Origin: Endothia cerciana
Lineage: Eukaryota > Ascomycota > Sordariomycetes > Diaporthales > Cryphonectriaceae
Direction: 5' to 3'
NCBI GenBank assembly: GCA_026119935.1
Contig: JALRMH010000005.1
Coordinates: forward strand, 806,001 to 870,000
Length of the DNA: 64,000 bases
Made by a program: the position numbers and the translations under genes. The notes beneath the pieces were generated by a model. That model saw nothing but the letters and a program-made list of their open reading frames with translations, was not told where the DNA came from and ran no database searches. Shown one piece after another: positions 1 to 9,767 of the stretch. Position 1 is the first letter of the stretch; the number at the start of each line of letters is the position of its first letter.

Positions 1-1777
1 AATTGCATATTGACCGTGTTCGAACAAGAAGGATGATATAGACACTGGCAAGTATTGTTAAGTGCAGCTGTCAGAGTCACGGTTGGATTTTGGTGTTTTG
101 TTCTTCTTCGTTTTTTGTTTCTTTGTTTCTTTTGGGGGGGGGGGGAAGGGGTGTATGAAGAACATTTCTCGCCTGCTTGTCTCACCTACGGAGATGGAAG
201 TCTTCTTTATATAATACTTTGGACCTGGGAATGTTCCATACCATCGCATCATCAACTTATCATCCATCCCCTCCAAAAGAGCTTGAGCGTAGCAAAACGC
301 ATGAGTGCGACATAATAGCAAGAAGGGGCCTATACCGTAATCCCACTGTGTGCTTCACACAAGGACGAAGATCTTTGAGCAAGCCCCGCAGACCAGTCAC
401 AACAGATAGTAATTCATCACCCTTGCCGGGGTGGGTGGTCGGCACAATTAGTGGCCTAGGTCAATCAAGCTCTTGTCCCATCAGCATGCACCGGCACCGT
501 CTCTGGGCTCGGCATATGTTGAAGAGCATTTAGCGCTCAGTTGATTGATGATCATATTGTCTTTGTTGAGCGCTCTTACCAAACACGCCAACGGCACCTG
601 CAATGAGAAGAATAATGTATGGAGTGTGTGCTCCGTAGCCACATGTTACAGCCGTGGGTTAAACTTGGTTGGCATTGCACTGCCGGTCTAGGCCCGTGAC
701 TAGGCCGGGCTTTGAGTCCGTTCATTTTGGGACCTGTTCCGCGGGGTAACCCCCATACATTGGTTGTATGCTCCAGATAATACGGCTCTGGCAACTTCCA
801 GGTGAAGAAGGCGGGCGGGTTCGATAGCACAAAGTCGCCGCTGAATGGCGACAGGTAATTGCCTCACCGTCTACGTCCGAGCGACCGCGGCCTATTACGG
901 CCGCTTCGTCAAGGACCACGGCCGTCATCCTCGATAATGATGTCCACACCGTGAGCCCCAAGCCGTACACGGTCGAAGGTGGGGGGGGGGGGGGCGCCGT
1001 GCTGCCGTGGTAGTCATCGGCAGTGTCGTTGCTTGAGCCTTGTGACAGGGCAGGGACTCGAATTCATGCGAAAAGACATTGGGCAGGCTGCGTGGATGAG
1101 AATGGCGTTTCCCGAAACCTCCGAGCAGCTCAGGCTAAGGGAGGTGATACCCTTGCACTAAATTGCCTATCGGAGGATACAGGAACCTTTGATGCTGAAT
1201 CTTGGAACTACCGTGTTCGCGCCGTTCAAGACTGGGGATGCGAAAACATTACGGTTCGGGGTCTCACTAGAGTAGAATCCGAGGTACAATTGCTCGCAAC
1301 ACCTCATGATGTTGTCCCTCCCCACTGCGGACCAGTGGATGTTCCTCAAGATCTCAACAATGATAATGAAGATGGCGGGGAGGATTTGCTGCATGAGCTT
1401 TCAGCCATGGGCTTGGCCCTCGGGGTAACCCTGCTCTCGTCTTCTCTATAAACTTTATCGATCTTGATGCTAAGAGGGTCGAGGAGAGGTCTTGATGGTT
1501 GAGAAGGGTGTAGAGAAGCCTTGGTGCTTTGAAGCATTGGCAATTGTTAGCTCCTTCGCGATGAGCGAGAAAAACGATCACGCCTGAAGGATCAACTAGT
1601 CATTCTGAAGGCGAGACAGGAGGTTAGTATCCACTTGGCCAGATCAAAAGTCTCTGTGTTAGGACCTTAGAAAGTAGCCCAGCAGTACTCTATAAACTTG
1701 AGCGCCTTCTCATTGTATTAAGTAGATGCCTTCGGCCTGGTGCCACAGCATGGTGTGGCACATTCTATCTTGGTGTA
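1..1777. other. gene-free stretch with G-tracts
   Basis: No gene was recognised. Open frames are short, often lack a proper ATG, and show no coherent protein family. The stretch contains runs of 12 G (134-145) and 14 G (981-994). Its right part lies directly downstream, on the minus strand, of the NACHT fragment at 1778-2068. It may therefore hold unrecognisable remains of that gene's C-terminal half, but this is inference from position only. Confidence 0.5.
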
Positions 1778-2068
1778 TCACATGAAAAGTAGCGCATTTG
1801 CACCGACGGCTAACAGAGCTTCTGACTTGCCACTTCCAGGTTTCCCGCATATCCAAAGTATTCCGGACTCCGAGCCGGGCCAGCTGATGTATGCCGGGTG
1901 TGTCCAGAGCCATCTTGCTGTGCCCTGTTCGGACCTTTCGACACGATCACGTCGAGCGTGGAGCTCTGGAAAGCGCAGCCTCGACAAACATTCTGTGACA
2001 AGCAATGGATCAGTAATAATGTGACGAGACACTAAAGATGGCCGAGTCGTATCCGAATGACCAGACAC
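1778..2068 (-). pseudogene. NACHT/NLR gene fragment (P-loop relic)
   Basis: A minus-strand frame of about 96 codons carries the signature that precedes the nucleotide-binding site of fungal NACHT-NLR proteins: a segment reading LRFPELHARRD, then a TARWLWTHPAY segment, then ILWICGKPGSGKS, an intact Walker A loop. Family members normally continue with a TLMK-type helix and several hundred residues of NACHT and repeat domain. Here the frame is lost within about 12 codons of the P-loop. Fungal NLRs of this type act in non-self recognition and regulated cell death. No intact gene is visible, so this is called a truncated relic. A spliced live gene is unlikely because no conserved downstream motif was found. 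Confidence 0.6.
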
Positions 2069-2414
2069 TAGCTCTCGGAAATTGTCGAGATATGAAGTCT
2101 CGCAGCCAGAGATTAACCTGTTGAATCATCTACCCACGTAGATTCGAAGCCACCCCCCCCCCCCAGGCCATGAACAGCCACGAAGATAATGAATAATAAT
2201 AGTCAGGTGAGCTCAAATGGTTCTCTGTAAGCAACCAAATTGGACTTATAAAGCTCACTTACTCGACGTCAAAGTCTGTATCTGCAGCAATATGGTTCGG
2301 ACTCTTGCTGTCTAGAGGGTACAGTGGAAACAACCCAAGGGTTTCACGGTTCTACTACGTCGTCAACATGTAGGTCTCAGGCTATAAAATATGAACACTA
2401 TACTAAAGCACGTT
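2069..2414. other. spacer between NACHT and HET relics
   Basis: A non-coding spacer with a 12-C run (2153-2164). No recognisable gene. It separates two minus-strand relics of incompatibility-type genes, and whether these once formed one gene cannot be told from the sequence. Confidence 0.4.
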
Positions 2415-3323
2415 TCAGTACCTGGAAGGTTTGGGGACTTGGAGGGGGAGGCTGGTTTGGCGAAGGGGTAGCCCTCTTTTACTTACGACGCAGCTGATAC
2501 ATAAGTTGGCAATTAGCCGTAGAGCTGCCGGAAACGTAGCATGGTTTGGGCACAAGCCTATCTCTCCTACTACTACAACAACAACAACAGCCCATGCTGT
2601 ATAGAGCTTGGAGCGCCTCGCCGTATATGCTGAGATCATTTGGGTCGAGCCCCTGCCGAGTCGGCCAGTGTGGCTCGCCGCCTGCCCAGCGGCAGCTGAG
2701 AGCAAGGTACGATCGATTCCCAGGGCTCGGCGGGCAGGTACAAGGCGACTTGGTAGTCCCCTCCCTCATCCGGGGGTCTGAGCACTCTCTGGAGGGTCTT
2801 CGGCAGGAAGCGGCCGAGGAACCGGGCAGCCGGGTGGCCTGCGAGGACACTAGCTGATCAGCCTGCCCATGATCCAAGGTAACCACCCCGAGGCTGAGGT
2901 CTCAGATAGGGAGTGCCCACCGTTCACAGCAGGCATATCCCCAGACGGCTGCCGGCGATAGGTTATGCGACATCTGCCCTTCCACCACCTGGTGCGAAGA
3001 TATTTTGGGTCCCGGCGGCCGACCCTGCGGATCCACAGAAGCCTTGACCTGGCGTCGGGGCCGTCCAGGGCGCACACGAGCCTGACCTGGCCGTGTCTAG
3101 ACCGCACATCTCCCCAGTCCGGATGGCGCGACCAGTTGTCGCACAGCCGCAGCGCGAAGAGGCATCCACGGAGAGCCGCTATGTGGACTGTCTCGGGTCT
3201 CAGCCCGAGAGGGACCGTTCCGGGCCCAATAGCCTTCTCCCCAGATCTTCGATCCCGCCTCCGGCTTAGACTCACGATGCTGCTGCAGAGCTGACAAACG
3301 TAGCGTGACGGAGGATCTGCCAT
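2415..3323 (-). pseudogene. HET-domain (heterokaryon incompatibility) gene relic
   Basis: Two minus-strand frames, not in register with each other, resemble consecutive parts of a fungal HET-domain protein. The upstream part (3323 to about 2850) has a Cys-containing N-terminus (YVCQLCSSI), then HIAALRGCLFALRLC, like the leader that precedes HET domains. The downstream part (2886 to about 2479) has SRECSDPRM and then YLALSCRWAGGEP, matching the HET-domain entry motif whose consensus is close to YLALSYCWGG. The altered core (SCRWAGG), the frame change and the lack of the following HET motifs indicate decay. HET proteins trigger incompatibility cell death. An intron could explain the frame change, so loss of function is inferred. 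Confidence 0.5.
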
Positions 3324-3989
3324 CGGTACTCCCTGGTCTTCTTTGACGCGAATGTCAGGATCAGATATAAATCACTTCGGAGGCACACCGGACGGGGATA
3401 CAATTGTCAAGGTGAGGGGGGCGCGAGGGGATATGCAGACGTCCTAGGCGGTGTCGCAGGCACTCTTATCAGCTGATCCCTTCCTTGGACGAAGGACCAC
3501 AACCAACTACATCAACAGGCACAGGGGGGCACAGCCCAAGGAACCCCGTTTGGACCGCACAACGCACCCGGGAGGTTGGTTATTGAGGAAAACCCCCGGG
3601 TCAGTCACCGCTGATGGTCAGTTCCTAGAGCTGAGAGTGCGGATGGCATACAGTGGCCACTGCGAGCGATGCGTCCAGGCAGGACTTATAAGCCTTCCAC
3701 CCTAGCACAGAATCAGGTATAGAAGATGTGAACGAGAGCCCACCGCATCTACGACAGTATTAGACTTGTACAATGATAATTATTCAACATGACTATCTAC
3801 CATATATGAGCTTCATGATGCCACTCGCTATGCAACGAATGGCAGTGTATAACCCTCTCAGAACTCCGAGTTCCAGAAAATTTGTTATAGGAAGGGGAAA
3901 GGTAAAAAAAAACAAAAATAAAAAAATAAAAAATAAACAGAGAAGGGCAATCTTCTTTCTATGCAATCTTACGATTTTATCCGCCTTGT
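3324..3989. other. 3' flank of the antiporter gene
   Basis: Intergenic. It contains an A-rich tract at about 3904-3940 just beyond the antiporter stop codon, plausibly within the 3' UTR. No gene seen. Confidence 0.5.
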
Positions 3990-6900
3990 TCACGTCCGCC
4001 CCCTCTCCGGCACGTCAGCAAACCGTATTCCCCTCCGCGCCGGCGGTACCCGCGGCGTATCGTCATCGTCACTATCCTCCTCCTCCTCCTCCTCCTCCTC
4101 CTCCTCCTCCTCCTCCTCCCCGCCGGCGCCTCCACTCACGCCGAGCGCATACTCCCTACGCCGCCTCTCCGCGGGTGTCTCGGTGTCTTCCCCGGCTGCA
4201 CTACCTCCGTGCACCTCTCCCTCTAGACCCTTGAGCACAGCTAGTCGTCTGCGTCGTTCGACTGCCGTCTCGGGGACGTCGTGGCTCGGCGCGTCTGCAT
4301 CGTGGTCGGCTTCGTGGTCGGCTTCGTCATCGGTATCGGACCGTCGGCGCTGCGTGATCGACGATGCGCCTGACCTATTCGAGAGCGACTGTCGCCGGAG
4401 CAGCGGCAGGGGCGCCTTGCCGACGGAAGAGCTGGAGCCGGAGGCTTCGGCCGGGCTTGGAGTGTTGTCGGCAGTGGGTTGCGGTAGTGAGATAGCCTTT
4501 CCACGAATGGACTTCGGTGCGGTCGCCTGTTCGCCGGGAGTAACGGATGGGGGGTCCTCCTTGGCGAGCGTCTTGACCCTCTCCGGCGCGTTGGACTGGT
4601 CCACGACTTCCTTCCGCGTGCGTGAGTCGAGCTTCTGCATTTCCTTGATGAAGTCTTCCTTTGTCATGCGCTGACCGACACCGCCAATGGTGAAGCGTAT
4701 GTGTCGATCGTTGTCCTGCTCTGCCTCCGCCATGCTCTTCTTCTTGTCCGGCTTCTGCGCAGAGCCCTCACCCACACCACGCCCACTCAGCGCCTCCACC
4801 CAAGTAGGCCTTCTAGAATTTGTATTCGTCCTTGGCCTCATCTTCGGCTCTTCCTCGCTCCCACCCCCTGACCCGCTGGGCTCGCCTAGTTTGGGCTTTA
4901 CCAGTCCACCCATGCCCATGTACCTAAGCCCCTGACTCAACTGGCTCTGCTGGCCCTCGGGCTTCTGTTGCGGCGGCAGCTCGTACTTCTTGACGACCTC
5001 CCCGTCCTCGTCCTCAACGATGATGGTAGTGCCGAATTGGTAGGCGCGGGCAGGTTCGTGCCTGTGGTCGGAAATCTGTTTCTCCTTGCGCTTCTGCACC
5101 TCCTCGTCGCGCCAGTGGCCGAGCCGCTTCTTCAGTCCGTCGTAGGTCCACTGTGACCCTCCTCCTTCCTTTTTCAATTTTTGTTTCAAGTCTTGTAGGT
5201 GGTGGTCCTGGCGGTGCTCGTCTGAAGCCTCAATCGCCACAACATCGCCCTGTTCGTTTTCGACGATGATGTGGTCGCCTTCGTCGTATACCTCGATTGC
5301 TGGAGATGGCTCCGCATCTCGCTCGTCCGGCGATTCCTGTGACCGATGACCGATCTCCTGCTCCAATGCCTCTTGTGCATCCTCCCTGGCCCTTTCCTCC
5401 GCGGTCTGGCTTTCCCGCCGCGCAGCTCGCTTCTCCGGGTCTTCCAAGGCCGAGGCCCCTCGGGAATCGAACGGCGTCGGCTTCTCATCAGATGGCGACT
5501 GGCTATCACGTAGCGTCGTGGATGTCAGCTCGCTCTGACTTCGCCTCTGGGGGAAGATCGCCGACTGGCTGACTGGACCGCCAGGGCCTACGCCCTCGTC
5601 CCACTTCTTCCTCCGCCTGCGGCTGACAATTGATGATGCGCGGCTGCCCTGCTTACTGGGCTGATCATCCTCCCTCACGCGCCTCAAGAAGTTGCCTGGA
5701 TAGCCGACGGGCGGCAGAGTGCCTGGAGGGTACTCAGGCATCTTGAGATCATCACCGTCCGTGTCTGACATGGTCTTGGCTTGTGACCTAGATTGCGATG
5801 AGATCCTAGGAAGTCGGTTCATCCAGGAGGGCCCGTCCTCCGGTGCTGTCGTGTATGACATGGTGATGGTCAAGGTGTTGATCCGCTTGCCGAGGGTGAA
5901 CACCGCCACCGAAGAGCCATGGACGATGATGGACGAAATGACCAGGAAAGTGACAATCGGCCACACCAGCGTGTATAAGACATAGTTGGGCTGGCTGGGG
6001 TCTGTCGGCACGGTGCCCTCGGGGACGGGATCGCTGTGCTCCAGCTCTCCGCGAGCAAGCATAGCCACAAAGATGGCACCAACACCAATCGGACCAAAGT
6101 GACCGGCGAACAAGGCCTCACGCCAGGTCTTGATGTCCGGTATAAGCGGTTTCAAAGCCATCATGATTGGGATGCGGCGGAAGAAGATGACGAAGAGGGC
6201 GATGATGACAAGCTTCCATGCCGTGAGCCCGAGGTCCGAGTTGTTGTACTCCTCCCAAGGGATGATGGTGCCAAAGTAGACGAAGTATGCCAGATTGAGC
6301 AGCAAGTCGATAACGTTGGAGACGTGGGATTCTTCGGTCTTGTTCGTGAACCAACCATCATTCGAGAAGCCCACGCCGCACGCGAAACCGACAAGAAGGT
6401 CGTCGACGCCAAGAATACTCCCGGACCCCGCACACCAGAGGGCCAGCACGAAGTAGAAGACGAGGAAGCTCTCCCGATCGATCAAGTCGTGCTTCTCGGC
6501 AAACTTGATCCCGTGTCGAGCCAGGTAGCCGATCATGAACCCGTAGAACGCTCCAAAGATGCACTCGTAGAGGATCGTGAAGCAGATCCAGTGATATGTG
6601 ACCTCCCTTGCGGACAGCTTGTCCTGGATCAGGTACAGCGAAAGGTAGATGAAAGGAAAGGCCATCCCGTCGTTGCATCCAGACTCGGCGGACAGGAGGT
6701 CCCTCAAGTGCTTGGGCACACGTTTGGCGAACTTGCCCTTGCCGACGACCGAGGACGCCAGGACGGGATCGGTGGCCGTGACGCAGGCGGCGACGACCAG
6801 GCTCTGCAGCCAGCTCAGGGGCGGGACCATCCACCAGACGACGAGGCTGGTGATGAGCCAGCCATAGGTCATGACTGGGACGAGCAGGAAGACGACGGAC

Positions 6901-7199
6901 TTCCAGTGCTTCTCCATGTAGAACTTGGGCAGTTCGACACCCACGGCGAAGCACTGGACGACAAGAACCAGGCGGGAGAACTCGATGGTGGTGATATCGG
7001 CATTGCCCCAGGACATGGGATTGATAAGGTTGGCCGCGTGGGGCCCGAAGATGACGCCGCACAGGGTGGCCACGGTAGCCTCGCCGATGTATGCACGCTC
7101 CTTGATGACGGAGGAGCAGAGCATAAACAGGGAGGTGAAGCCGCCGAGGATGATGTAGACCAAGTGCGGCTTGGTGACGGACAGGTGGTCCCAGGCCAT
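3990..7199 (-). CDS. NHA1: plasma-membrane Na+/H+ antiporter (Nha1/Sod2 type)
   Basis: A single uninterrupted frame of 1069 codons. It encodes a fungal Nha1-type alkali-metal cation/proton antiporter, which exports Na+, Li+ and K+ for salt tolerance and pH/potassium homeostasis at the plasma membrane. The N-terminal ~440 residues form the hydrophobic transport domain. Landmarks are IGEATVATLCGVIFGPHAAN, FSRLVLVVQCFAVGVELP, TATDPVLASSVVGKGKFAKR and AESGCNDGMAFPF (the acidic ND pair expected in the ion pathway). The rest is a long hydrophilic cytosolic tail, as in yeast Nha1, ending in a Glu run encoded by a CTC repeat around 4078-4119. The start MAWDHL matches the family N-terminus. A possible acceptor (TTGTAG) about 24 nt upstream of the ATG suggests a 5' UTR intron. 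Confidence 0.95.
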   Translation of the reverse strand: MAWDHLSVTKPHLVYIILGGFTSLFMLCSSVIKERAYIGEATVATLCGVIFGPHAANLINPMSWGNADITTIEFSRLVLVVQCFAVGVELPKFYMEKHWKSVVFLLVPVMTYGWLITSLVVWWMVPPLSWLQSLVVAACVTATDPVLASSVVGKGKFAKRVPKHLRDLLSAESGCNDGMAFPFIYLSLYLIQDKLSAREVTYHWICFTILYECIFGAFYGFMIGYLARHGIKFAEKHDLIDRESFLVFYFVLALWCAGSGSILGVDDLLVGFACGVGFSNDGWFTNKTEESHVSNVIDLLLNLAYFVYFGTIIPWEEYNNSDLGLTAWKLVIIALFVIFFRRIPIMMALKPLIPDIKTWREALFAGHFGPIGVGAIFVAMLARGELEHSDPVPEGTVPTDPSQPNYVLYTLVWPIVTFLVISSIIVHGSSVAVFTLGKRINTLTITMSYTTAPEDGPSWMNRLPRISSQSRSQAKTMSDTDGDDLKMPEYPPGTLPPVGYPGNFLRRVREDDQPSKQGSRASSIVSRRRRKKWDEGVGPGGPVSQSAIFPQRRSQSELTSTTLRDSQSPSDEKPTPFDSRGASALEDPEKRAARRESQTAEERAREDAQEALEQEIGHRSQESPDERDAEPSPAIEVYDEGDHIIVENEQGDVVAIEASDEHRQDHHLQDLKQKLKKEGGGSQWTYDGLKKRLGHWRDEEVQKRKEKQISDHRHEPARAYQFGTTIIVEDEDGEVVKKYELPPQQKPEGQQSQLSQGLRYMGMGGLVKPKLGEPSGSGGGSEEEPKMRPRTNTNSRRPTWVEALSGRGVGEGSAQKPDKKKSMAEAEQDNDRHIRFTIGGVGQRMTKEDFIKEMQKLDSRTRKEVVDQSNAPERVKTLAKEDPPSVTPGEQATAPKSIRGKAISLPQPTADNTPSPAEASGSSSSVGKAPLPLLRRQSLSNRSGASSITQRRRSDTDDEADHEADHDADAPSHDVPETAVERRRRLAVLKGLEGEVHGGSAAGEDTETPAERRRREYALGVSGGAGGEEEEEEEEEEEEEEDSDDDDTPRVPPARRGIRFADVPERGRT

Positions 7200-9767
7200 G
7201 TTGGCGACGTAGAGCTGGACCGCCTACAAGATGGGTAAGTTCAGGTTCTGTGATCGGGGTCCGGTCACCTCCTCCTTTCATCCAAGAAGGCCTGGTGGGA
7301 GGGTGAAGCGGGATGTTGAGCCTCGCAACGGGCTTGCGACCCCCCAGTCGATCGATCGTGGCCCAGATCCGGAAGCCTGTCGATACATTAAATGTATGTA
7401 TGGTCTGGCCCGTGGGCGATCAACTTGACGCCAATGCAATTTGGACCGGAAGAGCCGAACTTAGTGAAGGTGGCCGTTCAGGTCAGCGGAGCGTGCAATG
7501 CGATCCGGTCAGGACGTTGATTCAATACCCAGGGCACACGGTCAGGACGACCTCGTTCGACTCGCAGCTCGCAGCAGGAGAGTTGTCAGGGCGAGTCAAG
7601 GAGGGCCTGGTCGGGACACCAGAGGTGCTGAAAGTAAACAACCCGAAGCAGTCGTGTGTGTGTGTGTGTGTGTGTGTTCTCCTGGACTGTGGACGAACAG
7701 AGACGAACAGGGACCTGATGACGGCACCAACCGAGATAAGATAGGATTTGAAAGAGGAGGATTCCGTTCCCCCCTATGTACTATGTATGGGAAGGAGCCG
7801 GCGCCAAGACCAAAGGGAAAGAAAGAAAAGACACCCCCCCCCCCGAAAATCGAAAAAGTTTACGTCTGCGCTGACTGGTCGCTCACCCTCACTCTCGGCT
7901 GGGTGGGCACGGGTGGATAAGCATGGTGGGGTCGCTACGCCCTGCGCCACAGACGAGGGCCATTCCAAGGGGTTCCCTGGACGAGCAACCCACTCAGTCG
8001 TCCCCACCGCGATGGCAGCCGTCCAGCACTACCATAGCATGTAGGAGCAGACCATGCCTTGCCTGCTATGGTATAGCCTACGGCGTCTCTGTGGAAGTTG
8101 GGATAACGACTAACTCGGTTGCCACACCCAACCGCGACGGCGATACCGGGTCTGAATGTGCACACATCCAACGCATATATAACGTAGCACTGCGGCTCAT
8201 CTGCAGATGGGGGCCGTGCTGGGGATGACTACCGACCACTAGAGGATAGTTGAGGCGTCACGAATGCATACACCAACCTTCCCTTTGGTCAGTCACAACA
8301 AGGAGCCAATCCTCGAAGGTTTCAAGCCGGGGGTGTTGTGCCGTGGTCGGGGTTCGGCCTGTCTTGTCGTCGAAGAGGGCCCAGCGCATGCAGCGGAAGC
8401 ATGTCTTCCTGAGAACTTGCAGCCGTAAACAAAGGCTGCTCGGGTCTGCCCACCTTGAGCGCCTGGCCTTCAAACTTCTGTTCTTGTTTGTATCTCGTTC
8501 CCCGCGGACCCACACGGCCTACTCCAGATCGACGACGACGACGACGACGACGACAACGTCACAGATGGGGACGCAACTCCACACCGGGGGTTCGGACACC
8601 GCCTGCTCCACCCCTCCCAGGAGACCGAACCACCGATGCAAGCCCCGTGATGGATGCTGCCGTGCGTCTAAGCCGCTGGGCGTGCCTTGGCGGTCGACTG
8701 TGATTGACGAGAGAGAGGCCGGCGATAAAACTCGCTCCTCGCCAAGTATGCCCAGCATGAATGGTTCCAGGCCTACCACCATAGCACACACGCAGATACC
8801 CGATGTAGAGCACGGCAATGCGCGCGGAGCTCGTGACCTCTTGCACTGTACGTTTTCCTCTGGCGGCGGCGCTGGGGACCAGGCGCGGGGTGCGACAGAG
8901 ACCAGCACGTGGGGGTTTGCCTACAGACTCAGAATGCCTTGACCGGGGTGTCACGCAAGGTCAACCTGTGTGATGACTTGGTCTTGGTTGCGGCCACAGA
9001 TACCCGTGCTCCGTGGGACGATGGTCGATTACCGGATCCGGTCGAGTGCAGCTTGAACGCGAGACCCGTTTGGTCGGATGCCGTCAGTGTGCGTCGCATC
9101 GCATGTCGGGCGTGGAATAACCTCATTGCTCACTCAATGAGCTGTATCCAAGTTGTGGTGGTTTGCGAACTGGCATGTGCTGGTCCCCGATGATCCTCGC
9201 AGGCCTTTAACCATACCATGCTAGTAGGATGGTTGTTTTTTTTGGGGGGGGGGGGGGCAATAGCCCAGGGAGGGTGACGATCGCTAAGCAGGTGCCGGGG
9301 GTTAGGGATGGCATTGGGGAGGTGGAGGCACGCCAGGGTGGAGAGGATGTCGACATAAGGCTTATCTAATCAACGCGTCCATTGGCGAGACGCGACTTCC
9401 ACTTTTCGCGAGATCAAAACGGACGACCACCCAGGAAGGAAGTGGCTAGCCGTGGGTCGCAAAGCAAGAAATCAACGGCGGCCACAGCACGACTTCCTCA
9501 ATTGAGGCCACCTTGCGCCTGCTGGACTCGAAGCCAAATCCCTTCCTCTACACCTGGCGCTGTATGACTGTTGGTGTCGCCAGCTCCGTTTACCTTCCGC
9601 CTCTGAGTCGGCAGAGGGCCGCCAACAACGCGTTGCTCTGGGCACGGGCACACGCACATGCATACCCACATGTTGCACCCTTCGGAACTCGACCTCGACC
9701 TCGACCTCGACCTCAACCTCATCCTCATCCTCACCCTCCCCACCGCCGACAGCCATCAGCAGCCATC
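7200..9767. other. long divergent intergenic region (NHA1 / PIF1)
   Basis: About 2.6 kb between divergently transcribed NHA1 and PIF1 with no convincing gene. It holds a GT dinucleotide repeat (about 7653-7676), an 11-C run (7834-7844), a GAC triplet repeat (about 8532-8552), a 14-G run (9244-9257) and a CGACCT-type hexamer repeat (about 9688-9735) in the presumed PIF1 5' UTR. Both promoters must lie here. Confidence 0.5.

Noticed and set aside
6036..7238. 400-codon plus-strand frame opposite NHA1
   Set aside because: It is the antisense shadow of the highly biased antiporter coding sequence. Its Asp/Glu/Val/Gln-rich, domainless composition is typical of such shadows.
9513..9767. 85 extra N-terminal codons for PIF1
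   Set aside because: The frame is open upstream of 9768 but has no ATG before the hexamer repeat and reads as low-complexity (RPRPRPQPHPHPHP). The ATG at 9768 has a better context.
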